Under the pieces are notes generated by a model, which saw only the letters and a list, made by a program, of their open reading frames with translations, was not told the DNA's origin and did no database searches. Shown here piece by piece: positions 6,378 to 15,800 of a stretch of DNA of 54,329 nucleotides. The position numbers were made by a program, and so were the translations under genes. The DNA is taken from contig NZ_AUXY01000102.1 of the NCBI RefSeq assembly GCF_001625695.1, forward strand, positions 1 to 54,329, read 5' to 3'. Within the stretch, counting starts at the first letter, position 1, and each line of letters starts with the position of its first letter. The DNA is from Pseudoalteromonas luteoviolacea H33-S (GTDB taxonomy: Bacteria > Pseudomonadota > Gammaproteobacteria > Enterobacterales > Alteromonadaceae).

Positions 6378-8428
6378 GGTAAGCCATCTAAAATAAATTG
6401 CTCAGCTCGCTCTACCCGTCTGGGTTTGCCTTTGAGCAACAATACATCGCTTGCTTGCAAAATAATCTCTTCATCCGGCATGGGGATTTCCGTGCCATCG
6501 CGCCTGAGAGCCTTAACGACAACTTTATGACGCACCAGTTCAAGCTCAGAAATTGTTTTTTCAACCGCGTAAGCGTCCTCAGGTAACGCCACTGCATGCA
6601 AGTATTCAAGTCTATCTGTCACAAAACTTGAGTGAGAGTGACTGTGACCATATTCATTCATCTCATCACTACTGCCAGTGAAAAAGCCGTGCAAGTACTC
6701 ATAGCGATTTTGTCGCTCTTTACTAACCCGTTTAAAGATCCGACGCATTGGTACCCCTGACATATACAGGACATGGGATACCAACATTAAACTGGCCTCT
6801 AATGACTCGGGCACAACCTCTGTGACACCAAGCTGTTTCAAATCCTCTAAGTGTGTGTCATCTTGCATTCTCACCAGTATTTTCACCTCTGGCGCATAAT
6901 GTTTAAGTGCATCGATGACGATTTGGCTTTGTTCAAAATCATCCATAGTCACAATGACCAACCTTGCTTTATTGACACATGCTGACTTTAAAATGGCTTT
7001 TTGCCCTGCGTGACCAAATATGACAGGCTCCCCCGCAGTTTGTGCTTCCTGCACAATGATAGGATTACGCTCAATCGCGACATAAGGAATAGCTTCTGGC
7101 TTCAAAAAGCGCGCAATCGTTTGTCCAACCCGCGCATAACCAAATATCACCACATGATCTTTCACCGAATCATCTTTTATACCTGCATATGTAAAATCGG
7201 GTTTGTGCTCTCCATCGAGCTTAAACAGCTTTAATAACCTGTCTGTCTCACTCATCAAATAAGGTGTCAGAGCCATAGATAGAACACCAAGCGCGATTAA
7301 AAATGAGGCGGTATCTGGCGCTAATAAATGATGTTGTCCGGCAAGCGCAACCAATACAAAACCAAATTCCCCCATTTGCCACAGCATAATACCTGAAGAG
7401 AGCGCGTCACGTTTTCTCTCTCCCATGACATGGGCACTCACATAAATGATGGTGACTTTAACGACGAGTAACACCGCCATTGCAGCGACGATATAACCAA
7501 AGGTACTAATTACATAAGCAACATCTAGCTGCATACCTACGGTCACAAAAAATAAGCCCATGAGGATGTCTCGAAATGGTCTTATCTCTGCCTCTAGTTG
7601 GTGTCGGTATTGACTCTCTCCAAGCATCATACCCGCTAAAAATGCGCCTAACGCCATCGACAGTCCAAATGCATATGTTAACGCCCCCGCACACAAAGCG
7701 ACGACCAGCGTGGTCAATACAAATAGCTCATCCGTTCTGGCCAGAGCCACTTCATTAAATACTTTTGGTAGAACCCATTTACCGATAGCCCAAAGCAATA
7801 AGCACACAAAGGCACCTTTTGCCAACGCCAATATCAAGGCCCCGACTAAAAATTGGTTATCAGTACTGGCCATTAAAGGAAAAACTATCAGCATGGGCAC
7901 CACGGCAATGTCTTGAAAAAGTAGCACGCCGATAGATAGCTGCCCTTTGCGCATATTCAACATGCCAGACTCTTTCATGATTTTTACCACCACAGCGGTG
8001 GATGACAGCGATACAATGCAGGCAATGATCAAAGATTCAGACCAGCCAAAGCCAAAGAAAGAAACTAAAAAGGTCCCGATTAAAATAGACAATAAAACCT
8101 GAGTGCTGCCAAGCCCAAATACGACACTGCGCATTGCCATCAGTTTTGGGATAGAAAATTCCAAACCAAGACTAAACAACAAAAATACAATTCCAACTTC
8201 CGCGATTAAATGGATCTCATGGTTGTTATCCATTAAACCGTAACCGGCAGCGACTAAGCCAGTTAGTAAATAAGCTAGAATGGGCGGCAGCCCTACTCTT
8301 TTAAAAGACCAAACTAAGATCACGGCACACAGCAGCAGTGCAACAACATCTGTAAAATGACCATGTATTGCGGTCATAAAGACGGTGACGATTCTATCGG
8401 AAATAAATCCGGCAAAATTTTGCTGCAA
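6374..8428 (-). CDS. CPA2-family cation/proton antiporter with TrkA domains (KefB/KefC/YbaL type)
   Basis: The protein has 684 residues. The N-terminal two thirds (about 20-400) are a 12-13-helix Na+/H+ exchanger domain with VFLLFSLGLEF and LGAFLAGMMLGES, typical of CPA2 proteins. A TrkA-N (RCK) nucleotide-binding domain follows, with DHVVIFGYARVGQ replacing the usual G-x-G-x-x-G. A TrkA-C domain ends it (about 600-680), after a histidine-rich linker (YGHSHSHS). It should move K+ or Na+ against protons at the inner membrane, gated by NAD(H) or glutathione adducts. The start is a TTG preceded by AGGGGG; an internal ATG at 8377 is an alternative. I cannot separate KefB, KefC and YbaL from sequence alone. 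Confidence 0.85.
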   Translation of the reverse strand: MQQNFAGFISDRIVTVFMTAIHGHFTDVVALLLCAVILVWSFKRVGLPPILAYLLTGLVAAGYGLMDNNHEIHLIAEVGIVFLLFSLGLEFSIPKLMAMRSVVFGLGSTQVLLSILIGTFLVSFFGFGWSESLIIACIVSLSSTAVVVKIMKESGMLNMRKGQLSIGVLLFQDIAVVPMLIVFPLMASTDNQFLVGALILALAKGAFVCLLLWAIGKWVLPKVFNEVALARTDELFVLTTLVVALCAGALTYAFGLSMALGAFLAGMMLGESQYRHQLEAEIRPFRDILMGLFFVTVGMQLDVAYVISTFGYIVAAMAVLLVVKVTIIYVSAHVMGERKRDALSSGIMLWQMGEFGFVLVALAGQHHLLAPDTASFLIALGVLSMALTPYLMSETDRLLKLFKLDGEHKPDFTYAGIKDDSVKDHVVIFGYARVGQTIARFLKPEAIPYVAIERNPIIVQEAQTAGEPVIFGHAGQKAILKSACVNKARLVIVTMDDFEQSQIVIDALKHYAPEVKILVRMQDDTHLEDLKQLGVTEVVPESLEASLMLVSHVLYMSGVPMRRIFKRVSKERQNRYEYLHGFFTGSSDEMNEYGHSHSHSSFVTDRLEYLHAVALPEDAYAVEKTISELELVRHKVVVKALRRDGTEIPMPDEEIILQASDVLLLKGKPRRVERAEQFILDGLP

Positions 8429-8573
8429 ATGGCCCCCTAGGCGTCAAAGAAATGTTTTGGTTTATTTTTCACACAATTTAACTATAGCAACCAACTGTTT
8501 TTCAGCCAGTTTAAATTTTTGGCACGAAACTAGCTTATATGTTCGGGAATGTTGTAATTAGGGGAATTACCAG

Positions 8574-9470
8574 ATGGAAAATGTCCATATTTTGTCACAG
8601 CGAACGCCTTCGCGCGGTGATTACGTTCCGTTCACGACTGAACAATACGTAACACAGGCGCCTGAACAACCGAATGTGCTCGTTGAAAAACTGCAAACAA
8701 CGCTAGACGTCAACGGTATTTTAGATATCTTTGCGTCTTATGTTAAACGCATCACTGATCTTGCAGGATTGCAGTTTCATTCAAACCAAGGACTGTTTCA
8801 AACTCACCAAGGTGATAACCAACTCAAGCCATATACATTTGACCTCGATTTAGAAGGCCAGCATCTAGGCCAATTGGTCTACTTTAGCAAATACAGCTTT
8901 AGTGGCACGATCCGAGCGCGCTTAATGCAATTGCACACTTGCTTATTGTATCCGCTTAGAAATGCGCTGATGTATCACCGAGTACTGCAACTGGCCACTA
9001 AGGATACGCTCACGGGACTATATAATCGTAGCCAGTTTAATGAATATCTTGAAACCAAATTAGAACGCAGCCGCAGGCAGCACAGAAACTTTAGCTTGAT
9101 GTTATTGGACTTGGACAACTTCAAACAAGTCAACGATGAGTTTGGGCATAAACAAGGCGATGAAGTGCTTATCGGCTTTGCCAACATCCTAACCTCCAGT
9201 ATACGTGCGACAGATGCGGTGTTTAGGTTTGGTGGTGATGAATTTGCGATTCTGATTGATGACCCTGCGTTTACGACCAACAAAGTTATCGCAGAGCGCA
9301 TTATGGAGCGTGTTAATAACAATAGCCTGTTACTTAAGCATGCCGTCACAACCAGCATTGGCTTTACGCTGGCATCAAGCCAAGATTGCGCCAATGAGAT
9401 TTTTGCCAGAGCCGATAGAGGCTTATATCAAGCCAAAGAAGCGGGAAGAAATTGCGCACGCGCAGTCTAG
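8574..9470 (+). CDS. GGDEF-domain diguanylate cyclase
   Basis: The protein has 298 residues. The C-terminal domain (about 140-298) carries DTLTGLYNR, then LDLDNFKQVND, then the active-site GGDEF at 220-224. A product-inhibition site R-A-T-D (211-214) sits exactly five residues before GGDEF. All catalytic positions look intact, so it should make cyclic di-GMP from two GTP. The N-terminal 135 residues have no membrane helix and no clear PAS signature; they may be a small GAF-like sensor. It stands alone, divergent from the antiporter gene. Confidence 0.93.
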   Translation: MENVHILSQRTPSRGDYVPFTTEQYVTQAPEQPNVLVEKLQTTLDVNGILDIFASYVKRITDLAGLQFHSNQGLFQTHQGDNQLKPYTFDLDLEGQHLGQLVYFSKYSFSGTIRARLMQLHTCLLYPLRNALMYHRVLQLATKDTLTGLYNRSQFNEYLETKLERSRRQHRNFSLMLLDLDNFKQVNDEFGHKQGDEVLIGFANILTSSIRATDAVFRFGGDEFAILIDDPAFTTNKVIAERIMERVNNNSLLLKHAVTTSIGFTLASSQDCANEIFARADRGLYQAKEAGRNCARAV

Positions 9471-9512
9471 TTTTACAGGTACTTATCATCCCCTAATGAT
9501 AAGTACCCCTTT

Positions 9513-9854
9513 TCAATCCTGACTATTTTTTAGCTTAAATAGCCAGAGTAAGATGGCAAAACCACAAAAGAAGCCATTGATCACCCAGGCTAACGCCCAA
9601 AAATCTGGAAGCTCACTAAACAATATGGACAACATGGGCGCAGCCAATCCTAATATAAAATAACTTCCGCCCCTACCATGCCAATATGCCAGCAATAACA
9701 CCGCTGATAAGACGCCAACACTCAGAGCGAGCAACAGATTCGCTAAGTTAATGGCAGAGCCTAAAAATAATAACAAAAATATGATGGCACATATCAGAAC
9801 AGCCATCGGCGCTTTACTCGCCAAAGACATACCTATTTGTTTGTTATTCTGCAT
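9513..9854 (-). CDS. Small membrane protein, unknown function
   Basis: These 113 residues are almost entirely hydrophobic, with about four membrane helices (roughly residues 17-32, 34-55, 64-80 and 84-106). I do not recognise a family. The ATG overlaps the last codons of tilS by 11 nt (ATGCAGAATAA), so it is translated from the same message. Codon use looks like that of its neighbours. A link to tRNA modification is not implied by the overlap. Confidence 0.7.
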   Translation of the reverse strand: MQNNKQIGMSLASKAPMAVLICAIIFLLLFLGSAINLANLLLALSVGVLSAVLLLAYWHGRGGSYFILGLAAPMLSILFSELPDFWALAWVINGFFCGFAILLWLFKLKNSQD

Positions 9855-11166
9855 CTTTTACCTGCCATAATACGCCTGAGGGTGCCATATATTCGGCGTT
9901 AACAAAAAAGCCAACCACCGCCACCAAGGCATCATTGTAATAAATCATTGGAATTGACGACCTTTCCCAACTCGGCACTTTGCCCTCTTTAAGCCAATGC
10001 TTTACTGTATTTCGACCGGGCTTGCCTATCGGTTTTATTTTCTCATTTAGCTGTCCAAAGCGGATAGTCACTCGCTCATCAGCGAGGGGGCGACGCACTC
10101 CCTTCCCTTCAACTAGGATTAAAATTCTGCCATCAGCCAGTTCAACATCTGATGTTAACTCAGCACATGGCATCTCAGCCAAAGTAACTGTTGTGTTTGC
10201 CACCCAGTACATAAGCCCGTTGTAGCACTTTATCGAGCCTGCTTGGAGCTGAACATTGACTTGTGCATCTTCTTTAGCATTCAGCGCTTGATTTAGAATT
10301 TGAGCTAGCTGCTTTTGTGAAGGCATATTAACGCCTTTATTACTAAGCCATAACCTAACCACATTACTTTGCCTAAGCTCAGATAACGCCGCCAAATCCG
10401 CCACACTGATATTTTTATCGCGTCGGCACACAGCTAAATCACTCTGTGCAATTTCGTCAATCAAGGCTTGTTGAGCTTGAAGTAAAGATATTGACCTTAA
10501 AACACTAGGTACAAACCCTTTAAAGCGGGATTTTAAAAGCGGGATCACTTGATTACGCAAAAAGTTACGATCAAATTCATCACTCTTGTTGGACTCATCT
10601 TCAATATGCGACAAACCAAAGATCTGCGCGAATGCTTCGATGTCTTTTCGCTCTACGTCAATTAAAGGTCTTGCGCAATGTCGTCCGCTGTTCAATCGCA
10701 TTGATGAGTGCATTGCACCTAACCCTTGTAAGCCTGATCCTCGTTTTAAGCGAATAAAAAATGTTTCTACTTGATCATCAGCATGCTGACCAAGTACGAG
10801 AGTAGAGCCTATCATTGCGTGTCTGTCTAGCGCTGAATAGCGTGCGTCTCTTGCTTGTGCTTCTAGGCTCGTTCTGGTTTTCGCTTCAATACTCACACCA
10901 ACAGCTTGAAAGGGAATATTTAAGTGTGCACACAGCTCGACACAAAACTGCTGCCACATATCTGCATTATCAGATAAGCCATGATTCACATAAATAGCTT
11001 CAAGTTTTATTCCTGTATGTAATTGGGAGAATTGCTGGCACAGATGCAGTAATACCACCGAATCAACGCCACCAGATAAAGCGACGGTCAACCCCTGCCC
11101 GATACGATCACCACACTGCTTCTCAAGCGCACTGGCAAATTGTTTAAATACGCCTGTCGATTCCAT
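9844..11166 (-). CDS. tilS: tRNA(Ile)-lysidine synthase
   Basis: The 440-residue length fits the long TilS form with the C-terminal substrate-binding domain. The PP-loop ATPase motif SGGVDS is at residues 31-36, followed by the family signature LGQHADDQVETFFIRLKRGSG at about 125-145. TilS attaches lysine to cytidine 34 of tRNA-Ile(CAU), changing both codon reading (AUG to AUA) and charging. It is essential in bacteria. In Escherichia coli tilS also lies near accA; here the two are divergent across a 670-bp gap. Confidence 0.95.
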   Translation of the reverse strand: MESTGVFKQFASALEKQCGDRIGQGLTVALSGGVDSVVLLHLCQQFSQLHTGIKLEAIYVNHGLSDNADMWQQFCVELCAHLNIPFQAVGVSIEAKTRTSLEAQARDARYSALDRHAMIGSTLVLGQHADDQVETFFIRLKRGSGLQGLGAMHSSMRLNSGRHCARPLIDVERKDIEAFAQIFGLSHIEDESNKSDEFDRNFLRNQVIPLLKSRFKGFVPSVLRSISLLQAQQALIDEIAQSDLAVCRRDKNISVADLAALSELRQSNVVRLWLSNKGVNMPSQKQLAQILNQALNAKEDAQVNVQLQAGSIKCYNGLMYWVANTTVTLAEMPCAELTSDVELADGRILILVEGKGVRRPLADERVTIRFGQLNEKIKPIGKPGRNTVKHWLKEGKVPSWERSSIPMIYYNDALVAVVGFFVNAEYMAPSGVLWQVKDAE

Positions 11167-11247
11167 ATTCTTTCCTCATGCAATTATCTGGCGTTATACC
11201 CGATCCTACTTAAAATGCAACGTGCACTTGGTCAATCACACACTAAT

Positions 11248-11263
11248 CGTGAGCGAGATCACC
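11248..11263. promoter_or_regulatory. CRP-like binding site
   Basis: CGTGAGCGAGATCACC contains GTGA and TCAC as perfect inverted half-sites separated by 6 bp, the core of the CRP consensus. It is centred about 90 bp upstream of tilS and 580 bp upstream of accA. Which gene it would serve is not clear. Confidence 0.4.
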
Positions 11264-11518
11264 TCAAGTTGAAAAATTCAGCCAGTCATCATCACATTAT
11301 TTATTCCGCAAGTTAGTCACTCAAAATGATTAAAAAGTGCCTATATTTTGCATTAAATAAGCAAAAACCAATAAACAAAACAATTTTAATCACTTACCGT
11401 GACTTGCCATTGAATTATCATAAAAGTCATTTGCAAGTTTTACATTGATAAAACAAACCCGAAATTAATTGACATTAGTGCTAAAATCTAGGTAAATCCC
11501 TACTTATGTTTAAAAAGT

Positions 11519-11571
11519 CACATTATCTTGCTGGTCTGTTTTCCAGATCCAGTTCGGGGCAGTATAATGTG
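11519..11571. promoter_or_regulatory. Inverted-repeat element with embedded promoter upstream of accA
   Basis: CACATTAT (11519-11526) and ATAATGTG (11564-11571) are perfect outer arms. Inside, CTGG and CCAG repeats can form a second stem. A plus-strand promoter fits within it: TTTCCA (11540-11545), 17 bp, TATAAT (11563-11568). The half-site GCTGGTC.G (11530-11538) resembles one arm of a FadR site. It may be an operator or a structured RNA. Confidence 0.4.
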
Positions 11572-11835
11572 CGTAAAATTGTATGTGATGACAGAGAACG
11601 CGCCTTCACGAAGGAAAAACAGTTAAAAAATGAAGAAGTAAAATGTCGCTAAAATGCGTCAACTTCTGCAAAAACTGACTTAAATAAGCAATATTAACAC
11701 TTAGTTTAAGCTCCATTTAGCAAAATAGACTACGCTAAATAATATGCTAAAAATAACTGAGTCACGGCATTTTAAATCTGTACTCTCTACATAAAACCGA
11801 GACAAACTTTAAAAAATTATCAGATAGGTTAGAAA

Positions 11836-12795
11836 ATGAGCTTAAATTATCTAGAATTTGAACTTCCAGTAGCTGAATTAGAGCAAAAAATTAAAGAGCT
11901 ACAAGCTGTTAGTCGCTCAGGTTCTTTGGACCTAAGTCTGGAAGAAGAAATCAGTAAGTTAAAAGAGAAAAGTGTACAACTTACTGAAAAGATTTACTCA
12001 GAACTTAACCCTTGGCAGCTACTTCAACTAGCTCGTCACCCAATGCGCCCTCATGCAAGTGACTACATCAAGCGCATGTTTACAGAATTCGATGAGTTTG
12101 CAGGCGATCGCGCATTTGCAAACGACCCTGCAATTATCGGCGGTACTGCAAGACTAGACGGTAAGCCTGTAATGGTTATCGGCCAAGAAAAAGGCCGTGA
12201 TACTGCAGAAAAAATTAAGCGTAATTTCGGTATGCCACGTCCAGAAGGTTACCGTAAAGCTAAGCGTCTTATGGAAATGGCTGAGCGTTTTAAAATGCCG
12301 GTGATCACAATAATCGATACGCAAGGTGCATACCCTGGGATCGGCGCAGAAGAGCGCGGTCAAAGTGAAGCGATCGCGATGAACTTAAAAGTCATGGCAT
12401 CTCTAAAAGTACCTACAATTTGTAGCGTTATCGGTGAAGGTGGTTCAGGTGGTGCACTTGCAATTGGTGTAGGCGACCGCGTAAACATGTTACGTTACAG
12501 TACTTACTCAGTTATCACACCTGAAGGGTGTGCTTCAATCCTTTGGAAAAGTGCTGAAAAAGCACCACTGGCTGCTGAAGCTATGGGTGTATCTGCACAA
12601 CGTATCAAAGACAACAACCTTATCAACGAAATTGTTGCTGAACCATTAGGTGGCGCACACCGTGATTACGATACGGCAGCAAGAAACCTAAAAGCACAGA
12701 TCATCAAAGATTTGGATAGCTTGTCTAAGCTTAGCCAAGAAGAAATGCTTGAGCAAAGATACCAGCGTCTAATGTCTTTTGGTTACTGTAACTAA
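11836..12795 (+). CDS. accA: Acetyl-CoA carboxylase carboxyltransferase subunit alpha
   Basis: The 319 residues match the usual AccA length. The coiled N-terminus (about 1-60) is followed by the crotonase-like carboxyltransferase fold: GQEKGRDTAEKIKRNFGM, then DTQGAYPGIGAEERGQ, then IGEGGSGGALAIG (about 200-212), which forms the oxyanion holes. With AccD it moves the carboxyl group from biotin on AccB to acetyl-CoA, giving malonyl-CoA for fatty acid synthesis. It faces dnaE head-on and shares its terminator; in enterobacteria accA follows dnaE in the same direction. Confidence 0.97.
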   Translation: MSLNYLEFELPVAELEQKIKELQAVSRSGSLDLSLEEEISKLKEKSVQLTEKIYSELNPWQLLQLARHPMRPHASDYIKRMFTEFDEFAGDRAFANDPAIIGGTARLDGKPVMVIGQEKGRDTAEKIKRNFGMPRPEGYRKAKRLMEMAERFKMPVITIIDTQGAYPGIGAEERGQSEAIAMNLKVMASLKVPTICSVIGEGGSGGALAIGVGDRVNMLRYSTYSVITPEGCASILWKSAEKAPLAAEAMGVSAQRIKDNNLINEIVAEPLGGAHRDYDTAARNLKAQIIKDLDSLSKLSQEEMLEQRYQRLMSFGYCN

Positions 12796-12805
12796 TTTAC
12801 GTTAT

Positions 12806-12836
12806 AAAAAAGGCCACCCATTGGGTGGCCTTTTTT
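12806..12836. terminator. Bidirectional rho-independent terminator between accA and dnaE
   Basis: AAAAAAGGCCACCC, a 3-nt loop region ATT and GGGTGGCCTTTTTT form a GC-rich stem with A/T tracts on both sides. It ends both convergent messages. Confidence 0.92.
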
Positions 12837-12857
12837 GTATCTACTGTTTTTGTAGAC

Positions 12858-15800
12858 TTAGTCAAAGATTAACTCTACATCTTGGCCAGTTAACTTTTTC
12901 AAAGCTCTGATCAGCTCATCGCTTGGTGTCACACACCACTGTGTACCGAGTGTTAACTCCGCTGTGGCATCAGGACGCTGATATTCAATGATCACCTCAC
13001 AAGTACCAAACTTATAAGGCTCTAAGACACGCTTTAAGTTCTCACCAAAGTTCGCATCTATTTGCGCCATATTCAGTGACATCTTAAGAGAGCTAACCCG
13101 CTTCTCTCGCGCTTGCGCTATCGTATTGACGTCTCTGGCAGTCATGGTAATACCGCCTGAGAAGTTATCAAAGCTCACCTGCCCAGATATTACTAGGATC
13201 TGGTTAACCTGAAGAAGCTCTTCATACATTTCAAATTGTTCAGGGAAGAAACGTACATCGATCCGCGCACTCTTATCGTCTAGCGTGATGAGTCCCCAAC
13301 GGTTACCTTTTTTATTTATCAAGGTGCGGGCGTTGATCACCAAACCAGCTGCGGTCGACTGCATATCTCGGTTAGTTGGCTGTAAGTCCACTAATTTACC
13401 CGAGGTATAATGCTTCAGCTCTTTACGGTACTGGTTAATTGGATGTCCGGTCAGGTATAAACCTAACGTTTCCTTTTCTCCGTTGAGCCATTCATTGTCA
13501 CTCAATGGTGGTGCCTGAATAAAGGCTTGTGCCACTTCTTCAGGTTCAACGGCAAGTAAGCCAAATAAATCCGATTGTCCTAACTGTTCCGCTTTATGAT
13601 GCTGTTCAGCCGACTTCATCGCATCTTTTAAGCTTGCAAGTAATGTCGCACGTCCGCCTTGCTTCTTCTCTGGGCCTAATTTGTCTAAGGCGCCAGCATA
13701 AATCAGCTTTTCAATAACACGACGATTAAGACGCTTCAAATCAACACGGGCACAAAAATCGAATAAGTCTTTAAACTCTCCGCCTTGCTCACGTGCTTCA
13801 AGGATGGCTTCAACTGGCCCTTCGCCTACTCCCTTTATGGCACCAATACCGTAGACAATCTCACCTTGTAAGTTCACCGCAAACTTATAAACACCCGCGT
13901 TCACATCTGGTGGTAGCAAGGTCAACTTCATGTTCTCACACTCATCAACCAAGGTGACAATCTTATCGGTGTTGTCCATATCCGCAGACATTACAGCAGC
14001 CATGAATTCTGCTGGGAAATGCGTCTTCATCCAAAGCGTTTGGTAAGAAACCAGTGCGTATGCTGCCGAGTGAGATTTGTTAAAACCATAACCTGCGAAC
14101 TTTTCTACAAGATCGAAGATCTTCATGGCAAGTTCACCGTCGACACCGTTATTTATCGACCCTTCCTCAAAGGTTGAACGCTGCTTTGCCATCTCTTCCG
14201 GTTTTTTCTTACCCATCGCACGACGAAGTAAGTCAGCGCCGCCTAGGCTATAACCTGCTAGGACCTGCGCGATCTGCATAACCTGCTCCTGATACAGGAT
14301 GATCCCGTAGGTCGGCTCAAGGATAGGTGCTAAGCTCTCATGCTGATATTGAGCATCTGGGAAAGAGATCTCTTCTCGACCATGCTTACGGTCGATAAAG
14401 TTATCTACCATGCCCGATTGCAGCGGTCCCGGTCTGAATAGCGCAACCAGTGCGATCATATCTTCGAAGCAGTCCGGTTTAAGACGGCGGATAAGGTCTT
14501 TCATACCACGTGATTCTAGCTGGAATACCGCAGTAGTCTCGGCTCTTAGTAGCACTTCAAAGCTGGCATGATCATCAAGTGGAATGGCGTTGATATCCAC
14601 AAATGGCTTTTGCTCACGCGCCAAACGCTCGTTGGCCATATCCAGTGCCCACTGCAAGATGGTCAGTGTTCTTAGACCTAGGAAGTCAAACTTAACCAGA
14701 CCGGCCGTTTCAACGTCGTTTTTATCGAATTGAGTAACTGGGAATTTACCCTCTTCGTCACAGTACAAGGCTGCAAAGTCTGTAATGCTGGTTGGCGAGA
14801 TAACAACACCACCGGCGTGTTTACCAGCATTACGGGTACAGCCTTCTAGAATTCGACATTTATCGATGAGCTCTTTTACTTCATCATCGCCATCATAGGC
14901 TTCAGGTAGTCTTGGCTCAACTTCAAAAGCTTTAGCCAGTGTCATACCCGGATCGCCTGGTACTAGCTTTGAAATTCTATCAACAAAACCATAGGGATGC
15001 CCTAGTACACGCCCTACGTCACGAATTACCGCTTTGGCCGCCATGGTACCAAAGGTGATGATCTGGGATACCGCCTGTCGCCCGTAAAGTTTAGCAACGT
15101 GATCAATAACCTCGTCTCGCCTGTCCATACAGAAGTCGACATCAAAGTCAGGCATCGAGACACGCTCTGGGTTCAGAAATCGCTCAAATAGTAAGTCAAA
15201 TTCAAGTGGATCAAGATCTGTGATCTTAAGGGCATATGCCACCAATGAACCTGCACCAGAGCCTCGACCCGGACCAACAGGGATATTGTTATCTTTACTC
15301 CACTGAATGAACTCCATTACGATCAAGAAGTAACCAGGGAATCCCATTTGGTTGATAACGTCTAATTCAATCCTTAAACGATCGTCGTACTCAACTCGCT
15401 TAACTTTTCTGTCTTCTTCATCAGGGAATAAAAACTGTAGACGCTCTTCAAGACCATCTTCAGATACCTTAACTAAGAATTCATCAATTTTTAAATCGCC
15501 CGTTGGATAATCTGGCAAGAAGTAAGTACCAAGCTGTACGGTAACATTACAACGCTTAGCGATTTCAACGGTGTTTTCCAGCGCTTCCGGAATATCACTA
15601 AATAGCTCTGCCATCTGCTCAGGCGTTTTGAGGTATTGCTCTTTGGAAAAGCGCTTCGGCCTGTTTTTATCTTCTAGCGTGTAACCATCATGAATAGCAA
15701 CGCGGATCTCATGGGCTTCAAAGTCTTCTTCATGTAAAAAAACAACTTCATTGGTCGCAACGACGGGTAAACTACGTTCGCCAGCAAGTGCCACTGCCGC

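Larger units (their letters stand above)
11167..11835. other. Long regulatory intergenic region between tilS and accA
   Basis: No gene is found in these 669 bp. It holds a CRP-like palindrome (11248-11263), a TTGACA box at 11469-11474 lacking a good -10, and a compact set of inverted repeats with a consensus -10 (11519-11571). The accA start is 265 bp further on, so either the accA leader is long or a closer promoter is hidden in the A+T-rich stretch 11690-11830. Confidence 0.6.
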
